Both the position numbers and the translations under genes were made by a program. From GCA-001856825 sp049965815 (lineage in GTDB: Archaea > Thermoplasmatota > Thermoplasmata > Thermoplasmatales > GCA-001856825), in contig JBMFVV010000042.1 of assembly GCA_049965815.1 (NCBI GenBank), positions 1-5,094 on the forward strand: DNA of 5,094 nt. The letters run 5' to 3'. This document shows, piece after piece, positions 1 to 4,661 of this stretch. The number at the start of each line of letters is the position of its first letter. Position 1 is the stretch's first letter. The notes under the pieces were generated by a model. The model had not been told where the DNA came from. It made no database searches and saw only the letters and a program-made list of their open reading frames with translations.

Positions 1-250
1 CCAATCATGTTGATAACAAAGCAGATGTGAAATAATCTGAGAGCAAAAGAGTTTTGATCCATTACAAATAAGAGATCCTTGTGATCTTCCGATACTCATG
101 AGTGCGATTCAAAATAATGTGGATATACTTTTGACCGGTGATAAGGATTTTCTTTTGCTGCGTCTACAGGGATTCTATTTGCGTATATTAAGCCCCGCTG
201 AATACTACGAATGGAGAATCAGCAAGCATAAAACTCAAATTCAGTTGTGA
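1..250 (+). pseudogene. C-terminal remnant of a PIN-domain toxin (VapC-like/COG1569-like RNase)
   Basis: The frame is open from 41 to the TGA at 248-250. It contains RDPCDLPILMSA, then VDILLTGDKDF and ILSPAEYYE, which is the usual C-terminal half of PIN-domain toxins of toxin-antitoxin systems. In that family the Asp of DLPIL and the Asp residues of TGDKDF are metal-binding catalytic acids of a ribonuclease that is normally held by a cognate antitoxin. The N-terminal half, with the first catalytic Asp, would lie left of the window. The fragment is not simply cut by the window edge: this frame has stops at 11-16 and 38-40, and 3-32 is coding-like only in another frame (NHVDNKADVK). A frameshift plus nonsense changes therefore seem likely, and the only in-frame ATG (98-100) is internal to the domain. 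No antitoxin gene is visible. The tail overlaps the convergent WGR gene by 10 bp. The family call is fairly sure; pseudogene status is likely but depends on the missing upstream sequence. Confidence 0.7.
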
Positions 251-501
251 ATCGATTGATCATGGGTATATCCATGATTTATCCTGTTGGCAATGCAATG
301 ATCGTGATAATTCCATGCGCTCTTTTGATCTGCGAACAGTTTTATAAACGTTCTTCCCGTCCTTCCTATTCTTCCGTATTCGGACACGACTGCATACACC
401 CCATCCAAAAGTGTGTCACATACCGGATGGAGGACATAAAATCTTTTCATATTCCTGCTTTCGTCTATCTTTATGAATTTAATCCTGTTATCCGAGGTCA
501 T
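241..501 (-). CDS. small stand-alone WGR-domain protein
   Basis: This 86-residue protein is essentially one WGR domain. It shows IKFIKIDESRNMKRFY (8-22, the N..RFY element), EYGRIGRTGR (41-50, the signature, with Tyr in place of the usual Trp), a LFAD..SAW stretch (55-63) and a closing RINHGY (73-78). WGR domains are known from PARPs and from bacterial proteins, where they contact DNA ends and nicks or mediate protein contacts; there is no catalytic domain here. I chose the ATG at 499-501 because it overlaps the end of the upstream 340-residue gene by 14 nt (ATG to TAA) and has GGGG seven bases upstream. An in-frame ATG at 526-528 would add nine residues of no family character. The overlap implies translational coupling, so the two products probably act together. 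It may be a DNA-end sensor or adaptor; that role is inference. Confidence 0.75.
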   Translation of the reverse strand: MTSDNRIKFIKIDESRNMKRFYVLHPVCDTLLDGVYAVVSEYGRIGRTGRTFIKLFADQKSAWNYHDHCIANRINHGYTHDQSIHN

Positions 502-1510
502 AGCACATCCCCACAGTTGGTGGTTCATTTCGTTTTATAGATTCAGCTATCGCTTTCCGCCTTCCATCTGTGAGAGGAGGTTTTATATGATAAGGAGACC
601 AGCTCCGCTTTAACACATCTGAAAGTTTATCCCAGTCTGCTTTCGTTATGGGCACGCCAAACGCTTTCAGGTAATTATAGCCATCCTCGAGGTTTAGAAA
701 AGGATCCGTTATGTTTTTCAGGTACGAAAGGGTCATTTTCAAACTTTTAACTTCATTTTCCATATCTGCAAGTCTGTTTGATATTGCATTGACCTTTTCT
801 GACAGATCAGACATATTGTCCTTATTGAAAAGTTTTTCTATCAAAGTCACAAAGGCACCTCCTATCGTGCCTCCAAGCATCCCGACTGCAAAAGTGTTTC
901 CTTTGTTTTTGTTTATCGATTCTATAGCCTTATCCAGTTCGTGCTCGATCATCTCATAACTTCTATTCGTAACTTCATCTGCAATTGAAGACTCCATACT
1001 TTTTAATTCTTGAGTTATGTAAGCGTTTATCTTTTTTTCGGCATCTGAAGATATCTTGTCTTGAACAGACGAGATAGAAGTGGAAATAGATTGCAATTTT
1101 GCATCTATAATCTGATTGAGTGCATCCTGGGTGGAATTCATAACGCTTTTTTGAATTCTTGGAACCGGAGGAAGGTTCTGACTTACGGAAAGATGTCTTG
1201 CATGGTTGAAAGCTGCATACCTTATCGTTTCGTAAATTCGTGTTGAGATGCCGAACTTTTTTAGTATGAAAGTGTTTGGATGAGGGCGCATTCTTCCATC
1301 TTTCATGTTGATAAGTTTCTCAAGGTCGTCTTGAGAAAGATTTCTGACGGCTTTGGATAATTTAAATTTGAAAGTTTTAAAAGCCTTTGCGGTTGAAGGT
1401 TTTAAGGATTGCGGGTTGATAAGATGAATTCTCATCCATAAGTTGTCATGAGTGGGATAAAGGGCAGCATTGTATCTGGCCATAAAAGATACAAATCCAT
1501 CGAAGTCCAT
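488..1510 (-). CDS. coiled-coil protein with one glycine-rich membrane segment, function unknown
   Basis: I do not recognise a named family in this 340-residue protein. Residues 1-115 form a basic, apparently globular N-terminal domain. Residues 125-200 are rich in Ser, Glu, Lys, Ile and Leu in a heptad-like pattern and probably form a coiled coil. Residues 204-224 (GNTFAVGMLGGTIGGAFVTLI) are uncharged and contain glycine-zipper spacing (G210, G213/G214, G217/G218), flanked by K201/K203 and E225/K226; this is a likely membrane helix or pore-type segment. Residues 235-265 are a second short coiled coil, followed by a charged C-terminus ending near TVGMCYDLG. I chose the ATG at 1508-1510 because AGGAGG lies six bases upstream; the 30 extra upstream residues read like non-coding sequence. 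The gene is intact and overlaps the following WGR gene by 14 nt. A membrane-acting effector or a phage/plasmid structural protein are both possible; the function is unproven. Confidence 0.8.
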   Translation of the reverse strand: MDFDGFVSFMARYNAALYPTHDNLWMRIHLINPQSLKPSTAKAFKTFKFKLSKAVRNLSQDDLEKLINMKDGRMRPHPNTFILKKFGISTRIYETIRYAAFNHARHLSVSQNLPPVPRIQKSVMNSTQDALNQIIDAKLQSISTSISSVQDKISSDAEKKINAYITQELKSMESSIADEVTNRSYEMIEHELDKAIESINKNKGNTFAVGMLGGTIGGAFVTLIEKLFNKDNMSDLSEKVNAISNRLADMENEVKSLKMTLSYLKNITDPFLNLEDGYNYLKAFGVPITKADWDKLSDVLKRSWSPYHIKPPLTDGRRKAIAESIKRNEPPTVGMCYDLG

Positions 1511-1516
1511 GTCGAG

Positions 1517-1522
1517 CCTCCT
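1517..1522 (-). promoter_or_regulatory. ribosome binding site AGGAGG that fixes the start of the 340-residue gene
   Basis: On the minus strand AGGAGG is followed by CTCGAC and then the ATG at 1510. This is full-length anti-16S complementarity at a standard distance. It selects this ATG over the one 90 nt upstream. Confidence 0.8.
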
Positions 1523-1570
1523 AACACGTATATGTACAAATATAATAATACCATAAATACAGATGAAATG

Positions 1571-1589
1571 TTGAAAACAACGTTTTGAA
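1571..1589. promoter_or_regulatory. near-palindromic dyad, possible operator upstream of the coiled-coil/WGR operon
   Basis: TTGAAAACAACGTTTTGAA has two 8-bp arms around a 3-bp centre, with only the third arm position unpaired. It sits about 60-80 bp upstream of the operon start codon. The stretch between the dyad and the RBS is very AT-rich, with TATTATTATA-like sequence on the minus strand that could serve as a TATA or -10 element. This suggests a regulator site but proves nothing. The intergenic stretch 1523-1639 holds no other feature I can support. Confidence 0.3.
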
Positions 1590-1639
1590 TAAATGAACAA
1601 TTATTTTAAACATTATGCGGTAAAAACAAAATAATGCTA

Positions 1640-1983
1640 CTAAACTCTTTGCTGAAATATGCGTGTTATTGTACTCAAGAGATCAACGATAATCGGGCAA
1701 ACAAAAATTCGCCCTCTATACGGCGAAATAATTCATCTTGACTTCAATTCCCGCGCTTTATTCTCAAACGTTTTTTGGGAGGATTTTTCATCAGATATTC
1801 AAAATCGGAAATATCCTCGTTGCCTTTTTCAGCGTCCATTTCAGCGTAAGAAGTTGAAGTATCGAATATAATCACTTGTTTTCTATCTTTTCCATACTTT
1901 TGTTGCATAAATTTCAACAACGTATTCACCAGCGTTGATTTACCTGATCCCGTTTTCCCACCAATTGCTATATTTATTTTCGC
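1640..1983 (-). pseudogene. degraded P-loop NTPase gene
   Basis: The frame starting directly after the TGA at 1984-1986 reads AKINIAIGGKTGSGKSTLVN. It carries a clear Walker A motif (GGKTGSGKST), then a second beta-strand QVIIFDTSTSY that resembles the strand after the P-loop in HerA/VirB4-type or related ATPases. No ATG, GTG or TTG lies in frame ahead of the Walker A, so the native start is lost. The frame ends at 1744 after KNPPKK. If one base is added to the A6 run at about 1771-1776, the reading continues as KKTFENKARELKSR, then a TGA, then IISPYRGRIFVC...ITRIFQQRV to TAG at 1640-1642. The gene thus shows at least a missing start, one frameshift in a homopolymer and one nonsense codon. 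No Walker B residues are visible, and the total length (~115 residues) is short for such ATPases. The family cannot be assigned beyond P-loop. Confidence 0.6.
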
Positions 1984-2385
1984 TCACTCCTTTGTGGAGT
2001 TCGTTCCGTCAGTAACGACGGGACTTCCCGACATTTTGGAAAATACATTATTTTGTTCCTTTGTGGAGTTCATGACGTGAGGAATGACAAGGCTTTCCGG
2101 CGTTTCGGAGGACATATTTTTGCTTTTATCCTTTGTGGAGTTTGTTCCGTGAGGAATGACGGGACTTCCCGACGGTTGTGCTATTACACCATCCATTCCT
2201 TGAATCATGGTTATATCAGGAGTAATTATATATTTTGGTTGATTTCTTGAAGAATATTGAACAGGTGCTTGTTGTGGAGCAGCAAAATTTTGTGGAGTTG
2301 GATTTGGCTGGCTGAAATCAGATAGAGAAGGCGGAATTTGAATTACAAAGAAAGCAGTTAGTCCGCTTATGACTCCAAATAGCAC
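1984..2385 (-). CDS. putative membrane-anchored, proline/glutamine-rich protein with sequon-bearing tandem repeats
   Basis: This is a 133-residue frame from a GTG at 2383-2385. Residues 1-17 (MLFGVISGLTAFFVIQI) are hydrophobic, like a signal anchor. They are followed by a Pro/Gln/Asn-rich linker (18-75) and about two and a half copies of a 23-residue repeat with consensus N(M/V)SSE(T/M)xESPVxTDGTNSTKEQ. Each repeat holds an NST glycosylation sequon and some also hold NMS, which suits a glycosylated surface stalk. No Shine-Dalgarno sequence precedes the GTG. Another frame from an ATG at 2390-2392 reads MICAIW and would give a longer hydrophobic helix if a small frameshift joined it to LFGVI, so the 5' end may be damaged. 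The frame stops at TGA 1984-1986 and continues in the same phase into the P-loop remnant, which suggests that the repeat was joined onto that gene. It may instead be non-coding repeat DNA that happens to be open. Coding status is uncertain. Confidence 0.4.
   Translation of the reverse strand: MLFGVISGLTAFFVIQIPPSLSDFSQPNPTPQNFAAPQQAPVQYSSRNQPKYIITPDITMIQGMDGVIAQPSGSPVIPHGTNSTKDKSKNMSSETPESLVIPHVMNSTKEQNNVFSKMSGSPVVTDGTNSTKE
1988..2120 (-). repeat. left arm of a 133-bp inverted repeat
   Basis: The reverse complement of this segment matches 2600-2732 at 131 of 133 positions by direct comparison. The two mismatches lie near the centre of the repeat units and both change the encoded residue (Pro/Ser and Gly/Glu). 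Identity ends abruptly at 1988, four bases before the repeat frame stops and the P-loop frame begins. Both arms encode the same residues in the same phase. Confidence 0.9.
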
Positions 2386-2394
2386 ATATCATTA

Positions 2395-2496
2395 CTATAG
2401 AGGCAATTCTTGGAGGTGATCCAATGAATCACTGATATCGAGTCCCAGCATTTCCATCGTTGATAGATAATAATCCGCAAGCGCCTCGAAGTATTG
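2395..2496 (-). pseudogene. possible C-terminal fragment of an unrecognised protein
   Basis: Minus-strand frame after a TAG at 2497-2499, 33 residues, containing ALADYYLSTMEML and DISDSLDHLQELPL before the TAG at 2395-2397. Composition and helical pattern look protein-like, and codon use matches the 340-residue gene. It ends nine bases before the GTG of the anchored repeat protein on the same strand, the spacing of adjacent genes in an operon. It has no start, and its upstream part would lie where the plus-strand repeat array now begins, so it may have been cut off by the rearrangement that produced the inverted repeat. I do not recognise the family. Confidence 0.3.
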
Positions 2497-2529
2497 CTAA
2501 CACTGACTCCGCAATCTCCACGAATGGAG

Positions 2530-2800
2530 AATATGCCATTCGAAACGTTGAAAAGTCCCGTCGTTACTAAGACCACAAAAGCCACAGAGGATAAAAATGA
2601 AAATATGTCCTCCGAAACGTCGGAAAGCCTTGTCATTCCTCACGTCATGAACTCCACAAAGGAACAAAATAATGTATTTTCCAAAATGTCGGAAAGTCCC
2701 GTCGTTACTGACGGAACGAACTCCACAAAGGAACAAAAAAAATGTGTCTTCCGAAATGTCAGAAAGTCCCGTCATTACTGACGGAACGAACTCCACAAAA
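2530..2800 (+). repeat. tandem array of four 69-bp units
   Basis: Unit starts are at 2530, 2602, 2671 and 2741 (spacings 72, 69 and 70 bp). Units 2-4 share AGTCCCGTC-type cores, ACGAACTCCACAAAGGAACA-type ends and in-phase NST codons. The first unit is the most diverged and the last lacks the final GAACAA. Units 3 and 4 contain CCGTC(N6)GACGG, so the RNA could form small hairpins. Units 2 and 3 are also present on the minus strand. Confidence 0.85.
2600..2732 (+). repeat. right arm of the 133-bp inverted repeat
   Basis: Partner of 1988-2120, 131 of 133 identical in inverted orientation. The arms enclose 479 bp (2121-2599), which carry the membrane-anchor coding start on the minus strand and the diverged first repeat unit on the plus strand. 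Homology stops at 2732, just before the A8 tract. Confidence 0.9.
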
Positions 2801-2950
2801 GTTAATTTTCACTTTGCAAAACAGGTAAAAGCAAGCATATCCTCAAATCTGAAGAAGAGCTATATTATATCTGACTTTTATTGAGTTTTTGAAAATCTCT
2901 AAAACCTATTCGAATTTCGATGAAATAAGGATTTTCTTTGTTTTTTTATG

Positions 2951-3050
2951 GACGTCTATGTATGTCTATGGACGTTTAGAGGAACTTTTTCCATCTTTTT
3001 GACCTCCATGTACGTCTATGGACGTTTATGTACGTCTATGGACGTCTACG
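2951..3050 (+). repeat. helically phased 10-bp direct repeats, iteron-like (possible replication origin or regulator array)
   Basis: Decamers of consensus KACGTYTATG start at 2951, 2961, 2971, then 3001 (GACCTCCATG, diverged), 3011, 3021, 3031 and 3041. The two blocks are 30 bp apart start to start, so all copies keep one 10-bp register on the same DNA face. Viewed as 20-mers, TGTACGTCTATGGACGTYTA occurs at 2959 (one change), 3009 and 3029. T-rich DNA precedes it (2930-2950), as at iteron origins where unwinding occurs next to initiator sites. A related TCTATGAGCGTCT lies at 3228-3240. No replication initiator gene is visible in the window, so an operator array is equally possible. Confidence 0.6.
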
Positions 3051-3274
3051 ACTATTGACTTTTATTTTTGTGTCTTCCACAAAGAGAACAAAGGGCACAT
3101 CGTAGAACTAAACCTCGGCCTCTGACAAAGATGCCCGTATACGCCCCATACGACGTCGTGGCTGGGCTTTGGAGAGAGGAGTAAGTACTTTGGTACCAAA
3201 AACAGAAGTACCCCCCTATTTTGAGCCTCTATGAGCGTCTGGCGGGCTGATTGTGTTTTGACTGGTTTTGTCTG
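3051..3274. other. GC-richer intergenic stretch without a supported gene
   Basis: From about 3090 to 3255 the base composition is visibly more GC-rich than the neighbours. It contains the palindrome CGACGTCG (3151-3158) and a C6 run at 3211-3216. Only short frames are open: a plus frame ending MPVYAPYDVVAGLWREE, and a minus frame (3052-3228, no usable start codon) ending in RCALCSLCGRHKNKSQ. Neither has a ribosome binding site. It may be a structured or foreign segment; I cannot name it. Confidence 0.4.
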
Positions 3275-3903
3275 TTATCTTTCTCGAAAAGAGCATATCG
3301 TTTTAACCTCTTTTAAATCTATTTTCTCTCTTGCGCGCGTTATGGCCACGTAGAGGAGATTTATTTCCTCGACTGTTTTTTGGATCTTAATTTCAGATGT
3401 TTTTTGCATATCCATGAATTTCGTCAAACTTTCAGCTGCTTTTTTATCTTTGCCGATATGTCCGGATAATCGTCGGTCTGGAACGTGTATCCACATAGTA
3501 AAAAGGTATACCTCATCTCATTCGAGCCCTTTGGATGTATGTGCCGTCGTCAGATACACATCCGCATCTGTTTCATACTGCTCGATTGCGCGCTGAAAAC
3601 ATCTTTCTATGCTGTTCGGCTTTTTCACAGATACTTTTATTGCCGAGGTAAGTTCTACGTCTTCCATCCGCTTTGCATAGTCTTCAAGGTCATCGAGACT
3701 TTTGAACTGTGAAAGAAACAGAAGGTCAGATGGTACTGCGTAATTCATCTTTCTGTTTGTGAATATCTTGGTGATTGACATCGGAAGTTTGAAGAGTTCC
3801 GCCGGATCGCGAACCGTCCTTTAAAGGCATTTGTGCTTATTCAGAAAGGAAAAGCAATAGTTTTTTGACCTTTTGGAGAAATGCTCTTCTTGATTTTGAT
3901 TGC
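3275..3903 (-). pseudogene. C-terminal remnant of a UvrD/Rep-like superfamily 1 DNA helicase
   Basis: Frame 3275-3820 encodes the RecA2 end of a UvrD-like helicase. It has a regulatory stretch FLSQFKSLDDLEDYAKRMED, motif V as VYLTTAHTSKGLE (about 3521-3559), and motif VI as NLLYVAITRARE (3326-3361), whose Arg is the arginine finger for ATP hydrolysis. The protein ends about 20 residues later, as in family members. Motif V is followed directly by TGA (3518-3520) and then DEVYLF. The family has GLEWDEV here, so the TGA replaces the Trp codon TGG. Upstream the frame stops at TAA 3821-3823, and the preceding AFPF..ISTNAF (3823-3860, resembling the motif IV region with RTNA) is in another frame with its own TGA. 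Everything N-terminal, including Walker A, is missing. The remnant lies on the minus strand with no obvious promoter. The family assignment is strong; the gene is non-functional unless the TGA is suppressed. Confidence 0.8.
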
Positions 3904-4177
3904 TTAGGTAATACCGGCAATAATACCGGTAGGAATATTGTGCTTATTGAGTGCTTTTGGATAACACTTTGTTGGTGCCATTTCTACAACCAAAATGTAC
4001 CAAAAAGATACACTATTGATTTGGGATGTATCTGGGAGGTTAGCCGGGTATGTGTTTTGATCTGACAATGGTAGTATTATAAGCAGGGTACGGTGCGATG
4101 CCATATGCCAGATCATAAAGTCTGTTGGTTTTGGATGTGGCCAAAAGATAAGGCAAGATTTCGGATGTATAAAGCAT
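3904..4177 (-). pseudogene. unrecognised decayed coding fragment
   Basis: A short minus frame from ATG 4175-4177 to TAA 4040-4042 (45 residues) contains ILPYLLATSKTNRLYDLAYG and IAPYPAYNTTIVRSKHIPG. Its codon use and residue mix look like real protein, unlike the longer overlapping frame there. Immediately after the stop, a second frame (same strand, to TAA 3904-3906) reads NLPDTSQINSVSFWYILVVE and KALNKHNIPTGIIAGIT, which could be its continuation after a frameshift. I recognise no family and no motif. Upstream of the ATG there is no Shine-Dalgarno sequence and an in-frame TAA at 4187-4189, so the start is probably lost. It may belong to the same degraded element as the helicase. The stretch 4178-4430 beyond it shows no gene I can support. 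Confidence 0.25.
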
Positions 4178-4430
4178 AATAAAACGTTATGCCTTCTTAC
4201 GCGCTCTGCGCATGAAGAATGTTTTGGACAAAAAGTCAAAGCATAAATGGAAGTTACCTTTCAAAAGATCAAGCAAATACTATATTTATCGAATAGAGAA
4301 CATTTACCATGTATGCTGTTTATTGATTTGTAAATGCGCAGAGGGCAAAAAATGCGTAAAGAATCGCTATGCAAATGATCTAACTCGATTACATTATGTT
4401 GCATTCACTATGCTCGTTTCTTCGAAGATG

Positions 4431-4550
4431 TTTTTTATTCCTCATAGATAAGGTAAAAACCACTGCAACCACTATAACAGATAATAAGAACACTATAACA
4501 GATAATAAGGAAACCACTACGTTTCCATTCCTCATAGGTAAGGTAAACAC
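4431..4550 (-). CRISPR. two-repeat CRISPR-like relic with one 60-bp intervening segment
   Basis: Two 30-bp repeats lie at 4431-4460 and 4521-4550, differing at 5 positions, with shared core ATTCCTCATAGRTAAGGTAAA. Read on the minus strand the right copy begins GTGTTTACCTTACCTATGAG and ends GAATGGAAAC. This resembles type I repeats of thermophilic Firmicutes and archaea that end in ATTGAAAC, the part forming the crRNA handle. The left copy is decayed at exactly that end (AATAAAAAA), as expected of a leader-distal terminal repeat. The 60 bp between them are long for a spacer but contain a 21-bp tandem duplication; removing one copy leaves 39 bp, a normal spacer length. No cas gene or third repeat is visible. 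A plain local duplication is the alternative, since the plus strand is open through both copies. Confidence 0.45.
4470..4509. repeat. 21-bp period tandem duplication inside the presumed spacer
   Basis: CACTATAACAGATAATAAG occurs identically at 4470-4488 and 4491-4509, 21 bp apart. It accounts for the excess length of the segment between the two CRISPR-like repeats. Confidence 0.85.
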
Positions 4551-4596
4551 TAAAATGAAAGCACTACAACAGCTAAAACTTTTCAGAGATTGCTTT

Positions 4597-4614
4597 CTTT
4601 AATTACTTTAATTA
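4597..4614. repeat. 9-bp tandem duplication CTTTAATTA
   Basis: CTTTAATTA is present twice head to tail at 4597-4605 and 4606-4614. It lies in AT-rich DNA on what would be the leader side of the CRISPR-like relic. Nothing else was recognised between 4551 and 4661. Confidence 0.7.
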
Positions 4615-4661
4615 CTTGTGCGTGAATTTCGAACACTGAGATTGTGATGATCCCCTAAAAC

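Larger units (their letters stand above)
2494..2884 (+). pseudogene. plus-strand copy of the sequon-rich repeat ORF, frameshifted in an A8 run
   Basis: One frame runs from about 2494 (TTG) or the ATG at 2524 and encodes repeat units starting at 2530 (divergent), 2602 and 2671. It then meets eight A residues at 2735-2742 and is thrown into KKCVFRNVRKSRHY and a stop. The unit period is 69 bp between 2602 and 2671 but 70 bp to the next unit at 2741, so one A is extra. In the shifted frame the fourth unit (NVSSEMSESPVITDGTNSTK) is intact and runs on through VNFHFAKQ to IISDFY and a TGA near 2880. With seven A residues the ORF would be continuous at about 119 residues from the ATG. It has no membrane anchor of its own and no Shine-Dalgarno sequence; after inversion of 2121-2599 it would gain the anchored N-terminus now on the minus strand. 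Sequencing error, slippage or true decay could explain the frameshift. Confidence 0.4.

Noticed and set aside
247..540. Plus-strand ORF opposite the WGR gene, and the similar plus-strand ORFs opposite the 340-residue gene
   Set aside because: They lie antisense to well-supported genes, lack ribosome binding sites and show no domain.
2412..2426. Perfect anti-16S sequence GGAGGTGATCC on the plus strand seven bases (from its GGAGG) before an ATG
   Set aside because: The ATG opens only MNH and a stop. On the minus strand the same bases encode SLDHLQEL of a plausible fragment, so the match is probably chance.
2967..3120. Short plus-strand frame running through the decamer array to KGHIVELNLGL
   Set aside because: About 36 codons from an ATG inside the repeats, no ribosome binding site; reading through direct repeats explains the open frame.
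3181..3216. Possible hairpin terminator around GGTACC ... GTACCCCCC
   Set aside because: Only 5-bp stems can be drawn, no T-run follows directly, and no gene ends nearby in the right orientation.
1640..3843. TGA read as Trp throughout (several frames continue sensibly across single TGA codons)
   Set aside because: The intact 340-residue gene and the right-edge gene use TGG for Trp, and the WGR and right-edge genes end naturally at TGA. Frameshifts and other stops also occur, so decay is simpler.
4080..4140. Region scanned for a tRNA because of stem-like GGTACGG and GCC motifs
   Set aside because: No T-arm (GTTCRANNC), no cloverleaf pairing and no tRNA-length fold; no tRNA or rRNA was found anywhere in the window.
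3904..4239. 111-residue minus-strand ORF starting MTFCPKHSSCAERVRR
   Set aside because: Its N-terminal half has unlikely composition, while the overlapping frame 4040-4177 looks coding there; only its last part was kept as a possible continuation of that fragment.
4212..4451. 79-residue plus-strand ORF starting MKNVLDKKSKHK
   Set aside because: No ribosome binding site, odd Cys-rich composition unlike the neighbours, no motif, and its end runs into the CRISPR-like repeat.
4396..4602. 68-residue plus-strand ORF with TITDNKN/TITDNKE repeats
   Set aside because: The peptide repeats follow entirely from the DNA repeats (90-bp and 21-bp periods that happen to be multiples of three); no ribosome binding site.
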